Source: JALYNX01 sp963724825 (GTDB lineage: Bacteria > Actinomycetota > Acidimicrobiia > Spongiisociales > ZC4RG35). From it: a DNA stretch of 64,000 nt. The translations under genes and the position numbers were made by a program. The stretch lies in contig CAVRWT010000003.1 of assembly GCA_963724825.1 (NCBI GenBank), positions 62,001 to 126,000 of the forward strand, in the 5' to 3' direction. The notes under the pieces are model-generated. The model did not search any database. It worked only from the letters and a program-made list of their open reading frames with translations, and had not been told where the DNA came from. Below, one piece after another: positions 54,687-64,000 of this stretch (position 1 is the stretch's first letter; each line of letters begins with the position of its first letter).

Positions 54687-55625
54687 GTGCGACGAAAGCG
54701 GTGCCGATCTGGATCGCCGCCGGCCCGAGAAGGACGATGAACAGGGCCGGGAAGATACAGAACACCAAGGGAAACACGAGCTTGACCGGAGCGGCAAACG
54801 CCTTCTCCTGGGCCCGCTGACGGCGCTTGACACGCATTTCGTCGGCCTGGACCCGGAGCACCCTGGCGATGGTCACACCGAAGGCCTCGGCCTGGATCAT
54901 GGCCAGCATGAACGACCTGAGCTCGTCGAGGTCGGTGCGATCCATGAGATGGCGCATGGCGTCACGCCGGCTCACCCCGACCCGGGTCTCCTGCAGCATC
55001 CGGAAGAATTCCTCGGAGAGCGGCCCGGGGACGGTCGCCACCACCCTCGAAAGGGCGGAGTCGAAACCGAGACCGGCCTCCACCGAGATCACCAGCAGGT
55101 CCAAGACGTCCGGCAGCGCCAGCAACATGGTGTGCGACCTGTCATCGATCTTGCGCTGCAGCCAGGCGTTGGGGCCGAAGAACCCGAGCACGATGGGCAG
55201 GACGAAGAGAACGATCCGCTGGAAGCCGGAGCTCCCGTAATCGACGAGGAAGAAGGCGGCGAAGAGACCCAATGCCGTGGTCAGCAGCTTGATGACCACG
55301 AACGAAGGGGCGTCGAGGTTGCCGGGGTTGCCCGCCAATACCAGGTTGTGTTGGGTCTTCTCCAGGTACCCGGTCGGCGTGAACCGGTTCAGGAAGTTGG
55401 AGATCTTGAGGACGATCGGGCCGATGGTCCGCTGGGCGAGCGGCTTGGCCAGCTCGTCATCCCGGATGACGCCACCCGTGGCACGGCCGTACAGGGCCAG
55501 CCGATTGGTCATGTCCTCTCGAGCCCGGGTCACCCCGAGGCCGACCCACACCAGGACGAAGAAGATCAAGCGCCCCAACAGCGAGGACGGCCAAGCAACT
55601 GTCCGTCGAGTTCAAGGATGTTCAT
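54683..55625 (-). CDS. tadC: Tad pilus inner-membrane platform protein TadC, two frameshifts
   Basis: The ATG at 55625 overlaps the VWA-tadB stop; after MNILELDGQLL one shift (about 55590) leads to GRLIFFVLVWVGLGVTRARE. T2SSF domain: LLALPDVLDLLVISVEAGLG FDSALSRV and LRSFMLAMIQAEAFGVTIAR VLRVQADEMRVKRRQRAQEK are diagnostic of TadC. A second shift near 54700 lets the protein end IQ..TAFRRT, where the TGA overlaps the next ATG. Spliced length about 313. Works with TadB and the ATPase TadA in pilus assembly. Confidence 0.88.
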
Positions 55626-57576
55626 ATTTCGATGTCCACAATCTTCTTGAGCCAGAACACTCCGGCGCCCATCAACAACAATCCCGGCAACGATCGCTAG
55701 GCGACCGGTCGGCGAATCGAGCAGCGGCATCAGGTAGTACCGGTTGTTGAACCACAGGAAGAGGAACATCAAGAAGGGCAGGGACCCGAGGACGATCGCC
55801 GAGATGCGACCCTCAGCGGTCAGGGCCCGAATCTCGCCCTTGAGCCGGTTGCGGGACAGCATCGTCTCGGCCACGGTCTGCAGGACTTCGGCCAGGTTTC
55901 CACCGACTTCACGCTGAATCTCGATGGCCATGGTCGCCCATTCGAAGTCCTGGGATTGAGTCCGTTCGGCGATCCCCTGGAGGGCGTCGGACACCGTCCG
56001 CCCCAACCTGGACTCGGTGACGCCCCGGCTGAACTCACGCGAAGTCGGCTCCGGCGCCTCGGCCGCCACAGCCTCGATCGCCTGCAGCAGGGAATAGCCG
56101 GCCCGCAGCGAGGTGGAGAGAAGGGTGAGCGTGTCGGGAAGTTGCTTCTCGAATCGGCTCTTCTCACGACCGCCGGCGTAGCGGATCATGAAGACGAAGA
56201 AGAACAGCAGCAGGCCGAAGACGATGAGACCGGTGATCGGGCTGCTGAAGATGGCGAGGAACACGCCACCGACCGCGGCCAGACCGATCATGGCCAGGAT
56301 CGCCTCACCAGGAGTCATCGGGATGTTGGCCTGTTCCAGGGCGGCGTTGACCCCAGAGAGCATGCCGCGCTTCCTGACCTCTTCCTCGGCCGCCTGGCTG
56401 AACCGGTTGAGGAGCGGAATCCGCTGCAAGAACGGAACCTTCTCCTCCTCCGTCGCCCGGCCGCGTCGACCGTAGGCCTGAAGTCGCTTGGCGAAACGCC
56501 CCCCGCCCTCGTCCTCGTCACGTCCGAAGAGGATGATCAGGAACAAGAAGACGGTCAGGCCGAGCCCGACTGCGCCGATCAGCGCCAGCGTGCTCGAGCT
56601 CAGCGGAAGATCGCTCTCGACCGTGATCGTGCTCGGGGGCACGGTGGTCACAGTCGTGGACGGAGACGACGAGGTGGTGGTGGCGTAGCCGGAGACCGGG
56701 TAAGTCACCGTCGATGAAAGCCCACCCGGATAGGTGACCGCGAATTCGGCGTCGCCAGGGGTGGACACGGGTGAGATGAACCTGGTGACCAGTGTGTTGC
56801 TGATCTCCCTTCCGATGGCGCCGTACAGCGACGAAAGCTCTTCAGGGTTCGGCGTGGACAAGAACAGCCCGCCGCCTGCCTCCGCTATCGACTGAACCGT
56901 TGCGGGATTGAAGTCCGGCGACTCGAGGGCGATGGCGAATGTCCTGGCATCGCTGGCCAGACACTGCGGCAAGGGCCTCTTCCTCTGTCGCCGTCGAGAC
57001 GGTGTCCTCACCGTCGCTCATGAGGATCATGTTGGGAAGCAAATTGTCGGCCGACGGGGTGTCGAACAGGCTCACACCGAGGATCACGCCGTCGTATAGG
57101 GCGGTCTCGCCGTCGGCGACTATCGCATCGATGCGGTTGTTGACGTCTGCGGCATTGGTGGTGAACCCGGTCTGAACCACTGCGGTGTCCGAAAAGGTCA
57201 CCAGGGCAATCGAGTCTTCGGGACTCTTCAAGGCGACGAAGCTCTTGGCAGCTGCCTTTGCCTCTTCGATTGGCGCACCCGCCATCGAGCCTGAGGTGTC
57301 GATCACGAGAACGACGCCGACCGGGACGCTGGACTCACCGAGTGCCACCGTCTCGAGCCCGGAAACCTGCTGGCCATCCACAGTGACCGCCAGTTGGGCC
57401 GGGTCCGGTGCGGTGGTCATGTTCCTGAACTCGACCACCATCGCCACCTGACCGCCCTCGGCGTACCGGGACCCCTCGATGTCGACGATCTCGATCTCAG
57501 GCGCGGCGGACTGTGCGAAGACAGCCGTGCTCAGCCCAAGAACAAGGGCGACTACCAGCAGAAGAAGTCGTCTCAC
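55622..57576 (-). CDS. tadB: VWA-domain/TadB fusion protein, two frameshifts
   Basis: Signal peptide MRRLLLLVVALVLGLSTAVF AQS; a VWA domain with MIDAS motif DTSGS at residues 93-97 and the matching MILMSDGED; after a shift near 56965 ARTFAIALESPDFNPATVQ continues it. A Thr/Ser/Pro-rich linker and a TM helix (LIGAVGLGLTVFLFLIILFG) lead to the TadB T2SSF domain: PDTLTLLSTSLRAGYSLLQA IEAVAAEAPEPTSREFSRGV, and ATMAIEIQREVGGNLAEVLQ. A shift near 55690 gives the C-terminus LLMGAGVFWLKKIVDIEI. VWA outside plus TadB inside in one chain would link pilus assembly to an extracytoplasmic adhesion or sensing domain. Spliced length about 650. Confidence 0.85.
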
Positions 57577-58934
57577 CCACGACCCCTGGCGAACGGCTCC
57601 GGATCGAAGAGGTCGGCGGGGAGCCTGATGCCCTGGTTCTCGAGGTCTTCGGAGAAGGTGGGGCGAATCCCGGTTGCCTTGAGACGGCCCTTGTAGATCC
57701 CGTCCTCGTCGACGCCCATCCCGAAGTCGAACAAGAAGATGTCCTGCAGGGTGATGATCTCGCCCTCCATGCCTTCCACTTCGGTGACGTGAGTCACCCG
57801 ACGGGTTCCGTCCTTGAGACGGGACACGTGGATGATCAGGTCGACCGCGGATGCGATCTGCTCACGAATGGCCCGCATGGGGAGGTCGAAACCAGCCATC
57901 AACACCATGGTCTCGATACGAGACAGGGTGTCACGAGGGGCATTGGAGTGGACGGTGGTCAGCGAGCCGTCATGACCGGTGTTCATGGCCTGGAGCATGT
58001 CCAAGGCCTCGGCGCCACGAACCTCACCAACCACGATGCGGTCGGGCCGCATACGCAAGGTGTTACGGACCAGGTCGCGGATTCCAACGGCGCCCTTGCC
58101 CTCGATGTTGGCGGGGCGGGACTCCAGAGTGAGCACGTGCTCCTGGTGGAGCTGGAGCTCGGCAGCGTCCTCGACGGTCACGATTCGCTCGTCTCCCGGG
58201 ATGTACGAAGACATCACGTTCAGCGTCGTGGTCTTACCGGAACCGGTACCACCGGAGATCAGGATGTTGAGCCGTCCACGGACACAGGCCCTGGCAAAGT
58301 CGGCCACCCGCTGGGTGATGGTGCCGAAGTTGATGAGGTCGGCCTCCTGGTATGGGTCGACAGCAAACTTTCGAATCGTCAGGAACGGACCACCGATCGC
58401 CAACGGGTGAACCACCGCGTTGACACGAGAGCCGTCAGGGAGGCGAGCATCCACCATCGGGGTGGCCTCGTCGACACGACGGCCGATCTGGCCGACGATC
58501 TTGTCGATGATCCTGCGGAGATGGACCTCGTCGACGAACTTGACGTCAGACAGGGTGATCTTTCCCAATTTCTCGTAGTAGATATCGAAGGGCCCGTTGG
58601 CCATGACTTCAGTGACGTCCGGGTCGTTGAGCAGCGGGTCGATGGGCCCATAACCGAGCACGTCGGAAGCGATCTCGTTGAGCAGGGCACGCCGGTCGGC
58701 GGAGGTGAGAGGAAGCCCTTGCTCCTGGTCGACGGCCCATTCCAACATCTCGAGCACGCGCAGGCGCAACTCGGCGTCGGACATCTGGCGGTCATAGAGA
58801 GTCGGACCGAGCTCCTCGACAACCTTGAAGTGGAGACGACCCCGAAGCTCGCTCATCGCGTCGCTGCGGTTCACGCCGACGTCGGCGGTCTCGCTCTGCC
58901 TGGCTGCTGCAACTCTTTCAGATAAAGATGGCAC
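57573..58934 (-). CDS. tadA: Tad pilus assembly ATPase TadA/CpaF
   Basis: 453 residues, intact. Secretion ATPase of the PilB/GspE superfamily. The N-terminal helical domain is followed by PMVDARLPDGSRVNAVVHPL, Walker A ISGGTGSGKTTTLNVMSSYI, Asp box TVEDAAELQLHQEHVLTLES, Walker B RMRPDRIVVGEVRGAEALDM, His box GHDGSLTTVHSNAPRDTLSR. The GTG start (58934) has AGAG-type upstream sequence. Its stop overlaps the VWA-tadB start (ATGA). Confidence 0.96.
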   Translation of the reverse strand: MPSLSERVAAARQSETADVGVNRSDAMSELRGRLHFKVVEELGPTLYDRQMSDAELRLRVLEMLEWAVDQEQGLPLTSADRRALLNEIASDVLGYGPIDPLLNDPDVTEVMANGPFDIYYEKLGKITLSDVKFVDEVHLRRIIDKIVGQIGRRVDEATPMVDARLPDGSRVNAVVHPLAIGGPFLTIRKFAVDPYQEADLINFGTITQRVADFARACVRGRLNILISGGTGSGKTTTLNVMSSYIPGDERIVTVEDAAELQLHQEHVLTLESRPANIEGKGAVGIRDLVRNTLRMRPDRIVVGEVRGAEALDMLQAMNTGHDGSLTTVHSNAPRDTLSRIETMVLMAGFDLPMRAIREQIASAVDLIIHVSRLKDGTRRVTHVTEVEGMEGEIITLQDIFLFDFGMGVDEDGIYKGRLKATGIRPTFSEDLENQGIRLPADLFDPEPFARGRG

Positions 58935-58951
58935 CGTTCACAACCTTCCCA

Positions 58952-60136
58952 CTACTTACGCCCGAAGAGCCCGCTCTTTTGCGAGCTTTCGGGGATCTTC
59001 CCCGCAATCAAGGCAGCGACACTCTCGAATCCCTTGGCGACCTTCCCCTTGGGATCGGTCTCCACCACCGGTCTCCCCTCGTTGACCGAGTTGGGAACGG
59101 CGGCATCAGAGGGAACGGCAGCTGCGATCTCCATCTTGAGCGCGCCTTCGATTTCTTTGTTGTCGAGTCGCGCCTTGGAGTTGGAGCGGTTCATGACGAG
59201 TTTCACGTTGCCCGTGGAGAACTTGAGGAGACGGAGGGTCTCCAGGGCAAGCTTGGCGTTCTTCACCGATGGCAGGTCCATGTCGACGATCATCAGCACC
59301 TGGTCCGCCTTCTCGATGAGTGAGAGGATCAACTCGTCGAGCATCGAGGCGGTGTCCACCACGACGTAGTCGTAGGTCTCCTGGAGGACATCGAGCATCT
59401 GCATCAGACCGGCCGTGGTGATGTCGTCGGCAAACGCCGGCTCCAATGGCGCAGCCAGCACCCGAAGCCCGCTCGGATGCTCTGTGAGCAACGAATCGAG
59501 CATCTCGGAGTCGAGCTGATGCAACTCGTGGGCTGCGTTCACCATCGTGAAACGCGGCTCGAGCTGAAGGAGCAGGCAGACATCGCCGAACTGGAGATCG
59601 GCATCGACCAGCACGACCTTCTTGTCGGCCAGGCGATTGAGCAGAAGCGCCACATTGGTGGCCATCACGGTCTTGCCGCTCCCACCCTTGGCTGAGGTGA
59701 CTGTGATCAGCTGGCCGCGCTCGGTGCGCTCCACTTCACGTCCCGCGCGTGCGGCGACGTTGCGCCGCTTCAGGACATCGTGAGCGAACTGCTCGATGGC
59801 AGCCTCGATCTTGGTCTCGTCCAACGGGGACTCGATGACGTCCGACACCCCGGCACGCATCGCGTACCTGAGGAGGTCGGCGGTGACCGTCTCGGCCACC
59901 ATCATCAGAACGAGCACTGGATCTTGGTTGTGCAGGCTTCGCACCTGCTCCATGGACTCCTCGTTGCTGTACGAGGGCCCGAGCAGGAGCATGCGAAGCT
60001 CGCCCGACTCGATGGTCTGACTCGCCTCTTCGATGGAGCGAGCTACCGGCAGTCGGCCTTCGAACAGCTCCTTGGCAGCCGAGACGAAGTCGTCGTCCTT
60101 ATCGACCACCAACAGGTTGTGCTCAGCCAATGACAT
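58952..60136 (-). CDS. cpaE: Tad pilus localisation protein CpaE/TadZ
   Basis: 394 residues. A receiver-like N-terminal domain (LLVVDKDDDFVSAAKELFEG; VSDVIESPLDETKIEAAIE) is followed by a MinD-type ATPase with deviant Walker A TSAKGGSGKTVMATNVALLL and VDADLQFGDVCLLLQLE, then DYVVVDTASMLDELILSLIE. TadZ proteins set the cell position of the pilus machine. Intact, 17 bases upstream of tadA. Confidence 0.92.
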   Translation of the reverse strand: MSLAEHNLLVVDKDDDFVSAAKELFEGRLPVARSIEEASQTIESGELRMLLLGPSYSNEESMEQVRSLHNQDPVLVLMMVAETVTADLLRYAMRAGVSDVIESPLDETKIEAAIEQFAHDVLKRRNVAARAGREVERTERGQLITVTSAKGGSGKTVMATNVALLLNRLADKKVVLVDADLQFGDVCLLLQLEPRFTMVNAAHELHQLDSEMLDSLLTEHPSGLRVLAAPLEPAFADDITTAGLMQMLDVLQETYDYVVVDTASMLDELILSLIEKADQVLMIVDMDLPSVKNAKLALETLRLLKFSTGNVKLVMNRSNSKARLDNKEIEGALKMEIAAAVPSDAAVPNSVNEGRPVVETDPKGKVAKGFESVAALIAGKIPESSQKSGLFGRK

Positions 60137-60157
60137 GGTCGAACCTCTTACTCAAAC

Positions 60158-61084
60158 TTATCCGAAAATGTCCTCGACCAGGTCTCCACCGAACAGGGTA
60201 TCGATGATCACACCCTGTGTTTCCACTTCGACGAAGTCCTCGGGAACGAGGGTCAGCCACATCGAGCCATTCTCGAAGGCGTAGGCGATCCGCTCGGCCT
60301 GCTCGGGAGTGACTTCGAGGGTGAAGACGGTCTCGTTGCCGGTGTCCTCTGCGGCGACCGTGGTCTCGGTGGTGCCGTCCGACGGAGTCGTCGGCTCGGC
60401 TTCCACCTGCTCCGGGGCGTCCGGGTCGGTCGCGATGTCACGACCTGTGGCCAGCACCGGGATCCCCTGCAGGACGTACCTGGTGTAGGTGATCACCTGC
60501 GCGGCCTGATCGGTCGGGGCGGCTCCTTCAGCGGGCGGCGGCCTCGGCGCCGACCGTGATCCCCTGGAATCCCTCCGGGAGCAGGTCGAACGCGATGTCG
60601 AGGGTGATGATCAGGTTGATCCGATCGCCAGGGTTGACGAAGCCGTTGACCCCGCGGACGTTGTCCGTCGAGATGACCATGGCCTGCTTGCCCTCGGGGA
60701 TCTGCTCGGCGAGCGGTGTGACGTCGACTGTTGATCTCCGTCCACTGCGACTCGACCAAGACACTGTTTGCCGAGATAGGACCAGCCGCGACCTTGTTGC
60801 CGCAGAACCTGGTTGAGCTGCTCCTCAGAGGTGATGGCCAAATCGGGGAGATCTTCCTTCTCCTCGGTGCCCTTCACGATGAGCTGACCGCCGGAGTTGA
60901 AGTCCGACAGGATGATGGCCCCGTCGGTCCCTTCACTGATGGCATCGACGGCACGGAAGACCGTGACCGCCTCCTGGCCTGCTTCGATGTCGTTCTCTAT
61001 GCCCTGCAAGTAGTTCCAGACCGCCCAAGCGGCGAGCCCGGCCAGTATCAAGGCCACAAGCAGAACGATGGCTCTCCTACCCAT
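60158..61084 (-). CDS. cpaB: Flp pilus assembly protein CpaB/RcpC, three frameshifts
   Basis: MGRRAIVLLVALILAGLAAW AVW is an N-terminal anchor; the periplasmic part holds VTVFRAVDAISEGTDGAIIL, then after a shift near 60800 AAGPISANSVLVESQWTEI (SAF-like step), after a shift near 60735 STVDVTPLAEQIPEGKQAMV ISTDNVRGVNGFVNPGDRIN LIITLD (the CpaB hallmark), and after one near 60535 VITYTRYVLQGIPVLATGRD and FTLEVTPEQAERIAYAFENG SMWLTLVP. Spliced length about 308. First gene of the tad operon. Confidence 0.85.
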
Positions 61085-61128
61085 TGAGTCCCCTTCGGTT
61101 GTCCCCTCGGTCGGGCGCCGACCCGTCG

Positions 61129-61157
61129 CCGGCGCATACCGCTTGGCATGCTACCGG
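61129..61157 (-). ncRNA. Short hairpin in the tad operon leader
   Basis: On the minus strand CCGG-TA-GCATGCC-AAGC-GGTATGC-G-CCGG can form a stem (with a G-T pair) 45-73 bases before the cpaB ATG. It may act with the larger hairpin upstream. Confidence 0.4.
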
Positions 61158-61208
61158 TTGGGGCGCGCCCTCCCAGTTTTTCAAGTCCAATTCCACAGGA
61201 ATGATTCG

Positions 61209-61261
61209 GACCGTATGGAGTGAGTCTTGAGGGTTTCCCCTCAACGCTCCATAGTTCGGTC
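61209..61261 (-). ncRNA. Long conserved-looking hairpin with GAAA tetraloop upstream of the tad operon
   Basis: On the minus strand: GACCG, internal AAC, TATGGAG, internal CG, TTGAGGG, GAAA loop, CCCTCAA, internal GACTCA, CTCCATA, C/GGTC. All three helices are perfect (5, 7 and 7 pairs). It starts 125-177 bases before the cpaB ATG. The GNRA tetraloop and asymmetric internal loops look like a folded regulatory RNA rather than a terminator. Matches no riboswitch class I recognise. Confidence 0.55.
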
Positions 61262-61289
61262 GTCTCATATCGTGACGGGGTTGAAAGGC

Positions 61290-61330
61290 GTGACTAGCTC
61301 ACACCGTGAATCGATCACGTTGTGACTAGT
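61290..61330. promoter_or_regulatory. Dyad and direct repeats in the tad-rpsA intergenic region
   Basis: GTGACTAG occurs at 61290 and again at 61322, and between them lies the palindrome CGTGA-ATCGA-TCACG (61305-61319). A regulator-binding site for the tad operon is plausible; the GTGA-N5-TCAC core resembles but does not fit the CRP spacing of six. Confidence 0.4.
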
Positions 61331-61367
61331 CAGATGACCTTCAACACCGCCGGATTCGACCGGCAGG

Positions 61368-62977
61368 TCACCTCCGACCGATGCCACGCTCCTTGAGCTC
61401 CTGGAGGATCGCCTCGAGTGAGGCGTCGACCGGCATGGGGGGACGCTCGTCGTCGGTGGGCCCGAACTCGCGCTCGAACTCCTTCTGCGGGCGGCGGCGG
61501 CTGCTGCTGCTGCTCGAGGCAGGCGCCTTCTTCTGCTCTTCGATCTGAGACTCCCGCTCCTGCCAGTCCGGTGACGCCTGCTTGATGGAGAGCGAGACCC
61601 GGCGACGCTCGTTCTCCTTCTCGGTGATCTTCACCTTGACCGGCTGGCCGATCGAGAGCTCGAGCTCGGGCGACTCGACGCGATGGACGGCGATCTCCGA
61701 TACGTGAACCAGGCCCTCCACTCCGTCGGCGACAGAAACGAAGGCACCGAACGGGACGGTCTTGGTCACGACGCCGTCGACGACGTCTCCAACCTCGTGC
61801 TCACGGGCGAACACATCCCACGGGTCGTCGCTGGTCTGGCGGATCGAGAGCGAGATGCGCTCGCGATCGCGGTCGACCTCGAGGACCTTGACCGTGACCT
61901 TGTCTCCGACTTTGACCAACTCCCCGGGGTGGTTGACGTGCTGCCAGGAGAGCTCGGAGACATGGACCAAACCGTCCATGCCGCCGAGATCGACGAATGC
62001 GCCGAAGTTGACCACCGACGAGATGACGCCATCGCGGACCTCACCTTCGCCGAGGCCGTCGAGGAACGCATTGCGCTCCTCCGCCTGTGCTTCTTCGAGA
62101 TAGGCGCGTCGGGAAAGGACGACGTTGTTCCTCGGGCGGTCCAACTCGATGACCTTGGCGGTGATCGTCTGGCCGATGAAGGGGTCGAGATCGCGGACAC
62201 GACGCAAATCGACAAGTGAGGCCGGGAGGAATCCACGAAGGCCGATGTCGACGATGAGACCGCCCTTTACGACTTCTATGACCGTCCCCTCGACGGTGCC
62301 CTCCTGATCGGCGATCTCCTGGATCCGGCCCCACGCCCGCTCGTACATGGCGCGCTTCTTGGAGAGGATGAGACGCCCCTCGTCGTCCTCCTTGTTGAGG
62401 ACTACGGCCTCGACCCTGTCGCCGACTTTGACTGCGTCGTTGGGGTCGACGTTGTTGCGGATGGAGAGCTCGCGGGTCGGAATCAGCCCTTCGGACTTGT
62501 AACCGATGTCGATCATGGCCCCGTCGCCGTCCACGCTGACAACAGTCCCTTCGACGATATCGCCCTCTTTGAATTCGAGGACAGTTGCCGCGATTGCCCG
62601 CTCGAAGTCATCACCGATGTCGTCAGGGAGATCACTCAGATCGGGAGCGACCAGGGCCTCTCGTCCGGAGACGGTTGCCGAGGGTGCGACTTCAGGAGTC
62701 GAGACTTCAGGCGCCGAGACTTCAGGCGCCGAGTCGTCGGGCGCGGTGACTTCAGGCGCGAGTCGTCGGGCGCAGAGTCTTCAGGCGTGGTGACTTCGGG
62801 CGGCACGACAGGCTCGGCCTCGGTCTCGACGGGTGACTCGGCTACGGCGGGAGCCTCAGGCTCCTCGGTGACCGCCGGTGCCTCTACTTCGGGCAGATCT
62901 TCAGCGGTCGGGTCGGGCGCTTCGGCGATCGCCTCTTCGGCGACGCTCTCGGGCGCGTTCTCTTGGTCGTTGGGCAT
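61368..62977 (-). CDS. rpsA: 30S ribosomal protein bS1, one frameshift near 62758
   Basis: The ATG at 62977 begins an acidic, Pro/Ala/Glu-rich extension of about 75 residues; near 62758 the frame changes and the extension goes on as a run of 'APEVS'-type repeats before LSDLPDDIGDDFERAIAATV LEFKEGDIVEGTVVSVDGDG. Four S1 (OB-fold) domains follow: GAMIDIGYKSEG, GGLIVDIGLRGFLPASLVDL, GAFVDLGGMDGLVHVSELSW, GAFVSVADGVEGLVHVSEIA. The basic, low-complexity tail ends ELKERGIGRR. Four S1 domains are normal for actinobacterial RpsA. rpsA beside polA is the normal order. An indel in the tandem repeat would be an easy assembly error. Confidence 0.94.
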
Positions 62978-63078
62978 GTTGTAGGTGATTACCTCCGAAA
63001 GGAACTCTGCGTGCGCTGGGCCCGCAGGCTTGAAGGAGTGTACGCCTCTCTGGGGAGAATGGCCAACTGTTATCGGGT

Positions 63079-64000
63079 TTAGTCGGCCTTCACGCTCGCC
63101 AGATCTGCACCGGTCCCGACGTCTACGACCAACGGCACATCGAGGTCGACCACTCCCTCCATGGTCTCCACCACCAGCTTCTCGACCGCGCTCATTTCCT
63201 CATCAGGAGATTCGAGGATCAACTCGTCGTGGATCTGGAGGATCAGCGACGATCGATAGCCACCGCTACGCAGGCCCTGGTCGAGCTCGATCATCGCCTT
63301 CTTGATGATGTCAGCCGAAGTGCCTTGCACCGGTGCGTTGAGCGCCATCCGCTCCCCCATCTGGCGGATTCTGAAGTTGTCTGACTTCAATTCCGGGAGG
63401 TACCGGCGACGGCCGAACAGGGTCGTCGTGTAGCCCTGATTCCTGGCGAGAGTCACCACCGAAGCCATGAACTCCTTCACCTGGACGAATTGGGCGAAGT
63501 AGGCGTCGATGTGATCGCGGGCCTCATCACGTGAGATCCCGAGCCGGTCGGCGAGACCGAAGGCCTCCATCCCGTAGAGCAGGCCGAAGTTGATCATCTT
63601 GGCCGTGTTGCGTTGTTCCCGTGTGACCTGGTCCTCGGGGAGGCCCCACACCCGAGCCGCGGTTGCAGCGTGGATATCCGATCCGACCCGGAAAGCCTCG
63701 AGCAGGAACGGATCCCCGCTCATGTGGGCCAGGACCCGCAATTCGATCTGTGAGTAGTCGGCCACCAGGAAGGAGGCACCTTCGCCGGCGACGAATGCCT
63801 TGCGGATGGTCCGCCCCGACTCGGAGCGAACCGGGATGTTCTGCAGGTTGGGGCGGTCGGAGGAGAGGCGCCCGGTGGTGGCGGCCATCTGGTTGAAGCG
63901 AGTGTGGATGCGCCCATCGGCTTCGATCAGCGGCAGATACCCGTCCACGTAGGTGCTGCGCAGCTTCTCCAGCTCCCGATATTCGAGAAGGGCGTCGACC
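63079..64000 (-). CDS. polA: DNA polymerase I, C-terminal part (5' end outside the window)
   Basis: 307 residues of the family A polymerase domain, open to the window edge. TRFNQMAATTGRLSSDRPNL QNIPVR is the motif before A; DYSQIELRVLAHMSGD is motif A with the first catalytic Asp; QRNTAKMINFGLLYGMEAFG is the O helix (motif B, Lys and Tyr); QIHDELILESPDEEM is motif C with the second catalytic Asp. Ends ASVKAD. Confidence 0.96.
   Translation of the reverse strand, partial: VDALLEYRELEKLRSTYVDGYLPLIEADGRIHTRFNQMAATTGRLSSDRPNLQNIPVRSESGRTIRKAFVAGEGASFLVADYSQIELRVLAHMSGDPFLLEAFRVGSDIHAATAARVWGLPEDQVTREQRNTAKMINFGLLYGMEAFGLADRLGISRDEARDHIDAYFAQFVQVKEFMASVVTLARNQGYTTTLFGRRRYLPELKSDNFRIRQMGERMALNAPVQGTSADIIKKAMIELDQGLRSGGYRSSLILQIHDELILESPDEEMSAVEKLVVETMEGVVDLDVPLVVDVGTGADLASVKAD

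Noticed and set aside
54685..55650. 321-codon plus-strand frame opposite tadC
   Set aside because: Shadow of tadC; composition is Asp/Glu/His-rich with no recognised fold.

Overview
This is a GC-rich chromosomal segment from an actinobacterium (Actinomycetota), most likely from a deep or uncultured lineage such as Acidimicrobiia. The class is inferred, not proven. The phylum call rests on a complete Pup-proteasome locus in the classical actinobacterial order on the minus strand (trmI, mpa, dop, pup, prcB, prcA, pafA, pafB, pafC, a tat gene, tatC, helY), on the uvrC-rapZ-yvcK-pgk-tpiA and secG neighbourhoods, and on a flp/tad pilus locus. Gene packing is tight, with many 4-base ATGA or GTGA start/stop overlaps.

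Layout. 1-13.6 kb: helY (cut by the left edge), Tat translocase genes, the PafBC DNA-damage regulators and the whole Pup-proteasome set, then trmI. The native Pup ends in Gly-Gly-Glu. 13.6-23.5 kb is an accessory region: a GNAT acetyltransferase, two small membrane proteins, an MFS exporter, a SipW-type signal peptidase fused to a DUF5305-like region and flanked by two small secreted proteins, a broken SnoaL-like gene, a methyltransferase, a SHOCT membrane protein, a winged-helix protein and a metallo-hydrolase. 23.5-31.1 kb: tRNA-Leu(GAG), secG, gpmA-tpiA-pgk, yvcK, rapZ, uvrC and a methyltransferase. 31.2-33.8 kb: a copper locus (copC-copD fusion and a truncated ycnI). 33.8-47.3 kb: an envelope or glycan island built around uvrA, with a UDP-glucuronate decarboxylase-like gene, seven polytopic membrane proteins of glycosyltransferase type and a glycosyltransferase-methyltransferase fusion. 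47.3-50 kb: uvrB and coaE. 50-61.3 kb: a two-component system, two Flp pilins, a MOSC protein, a membrane protein and the Tad secretion genes (tadC, VWA-tadB fusion, tadA, cpaE, cpaB) behind a structured leader. 61.4-64 kb: rpsA and polA (cut by the right edge).

Functional themes. Protein turnover and DNA-damage response sit together (Pup proteasome, PafBC, HelY), and all three UvrABC genes lie within 21 kb. Surface biology dominates the rest: Tat and Sec components, SipW-type secretion, Tad pili and the glycan island.

Quality warning. At least twenty genes, including rpsA, uvrA, uvrC, pafA, trmI and rapZ, are interrupted by single-base frameshifts even though both halves are well conserved. 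This pattern fits indel errors in the assembly better than biology. Frameshifted genes are therefore given as one span with the approximate shift positions. A family of GC-rich palindromic intergenic repeats (cores like CCCCCAACGTCGCTCCGCTC) recurs at least six times; one copy appears to truncate ycnI and others flank a decayed DUF559 gene inside the Pup locus.
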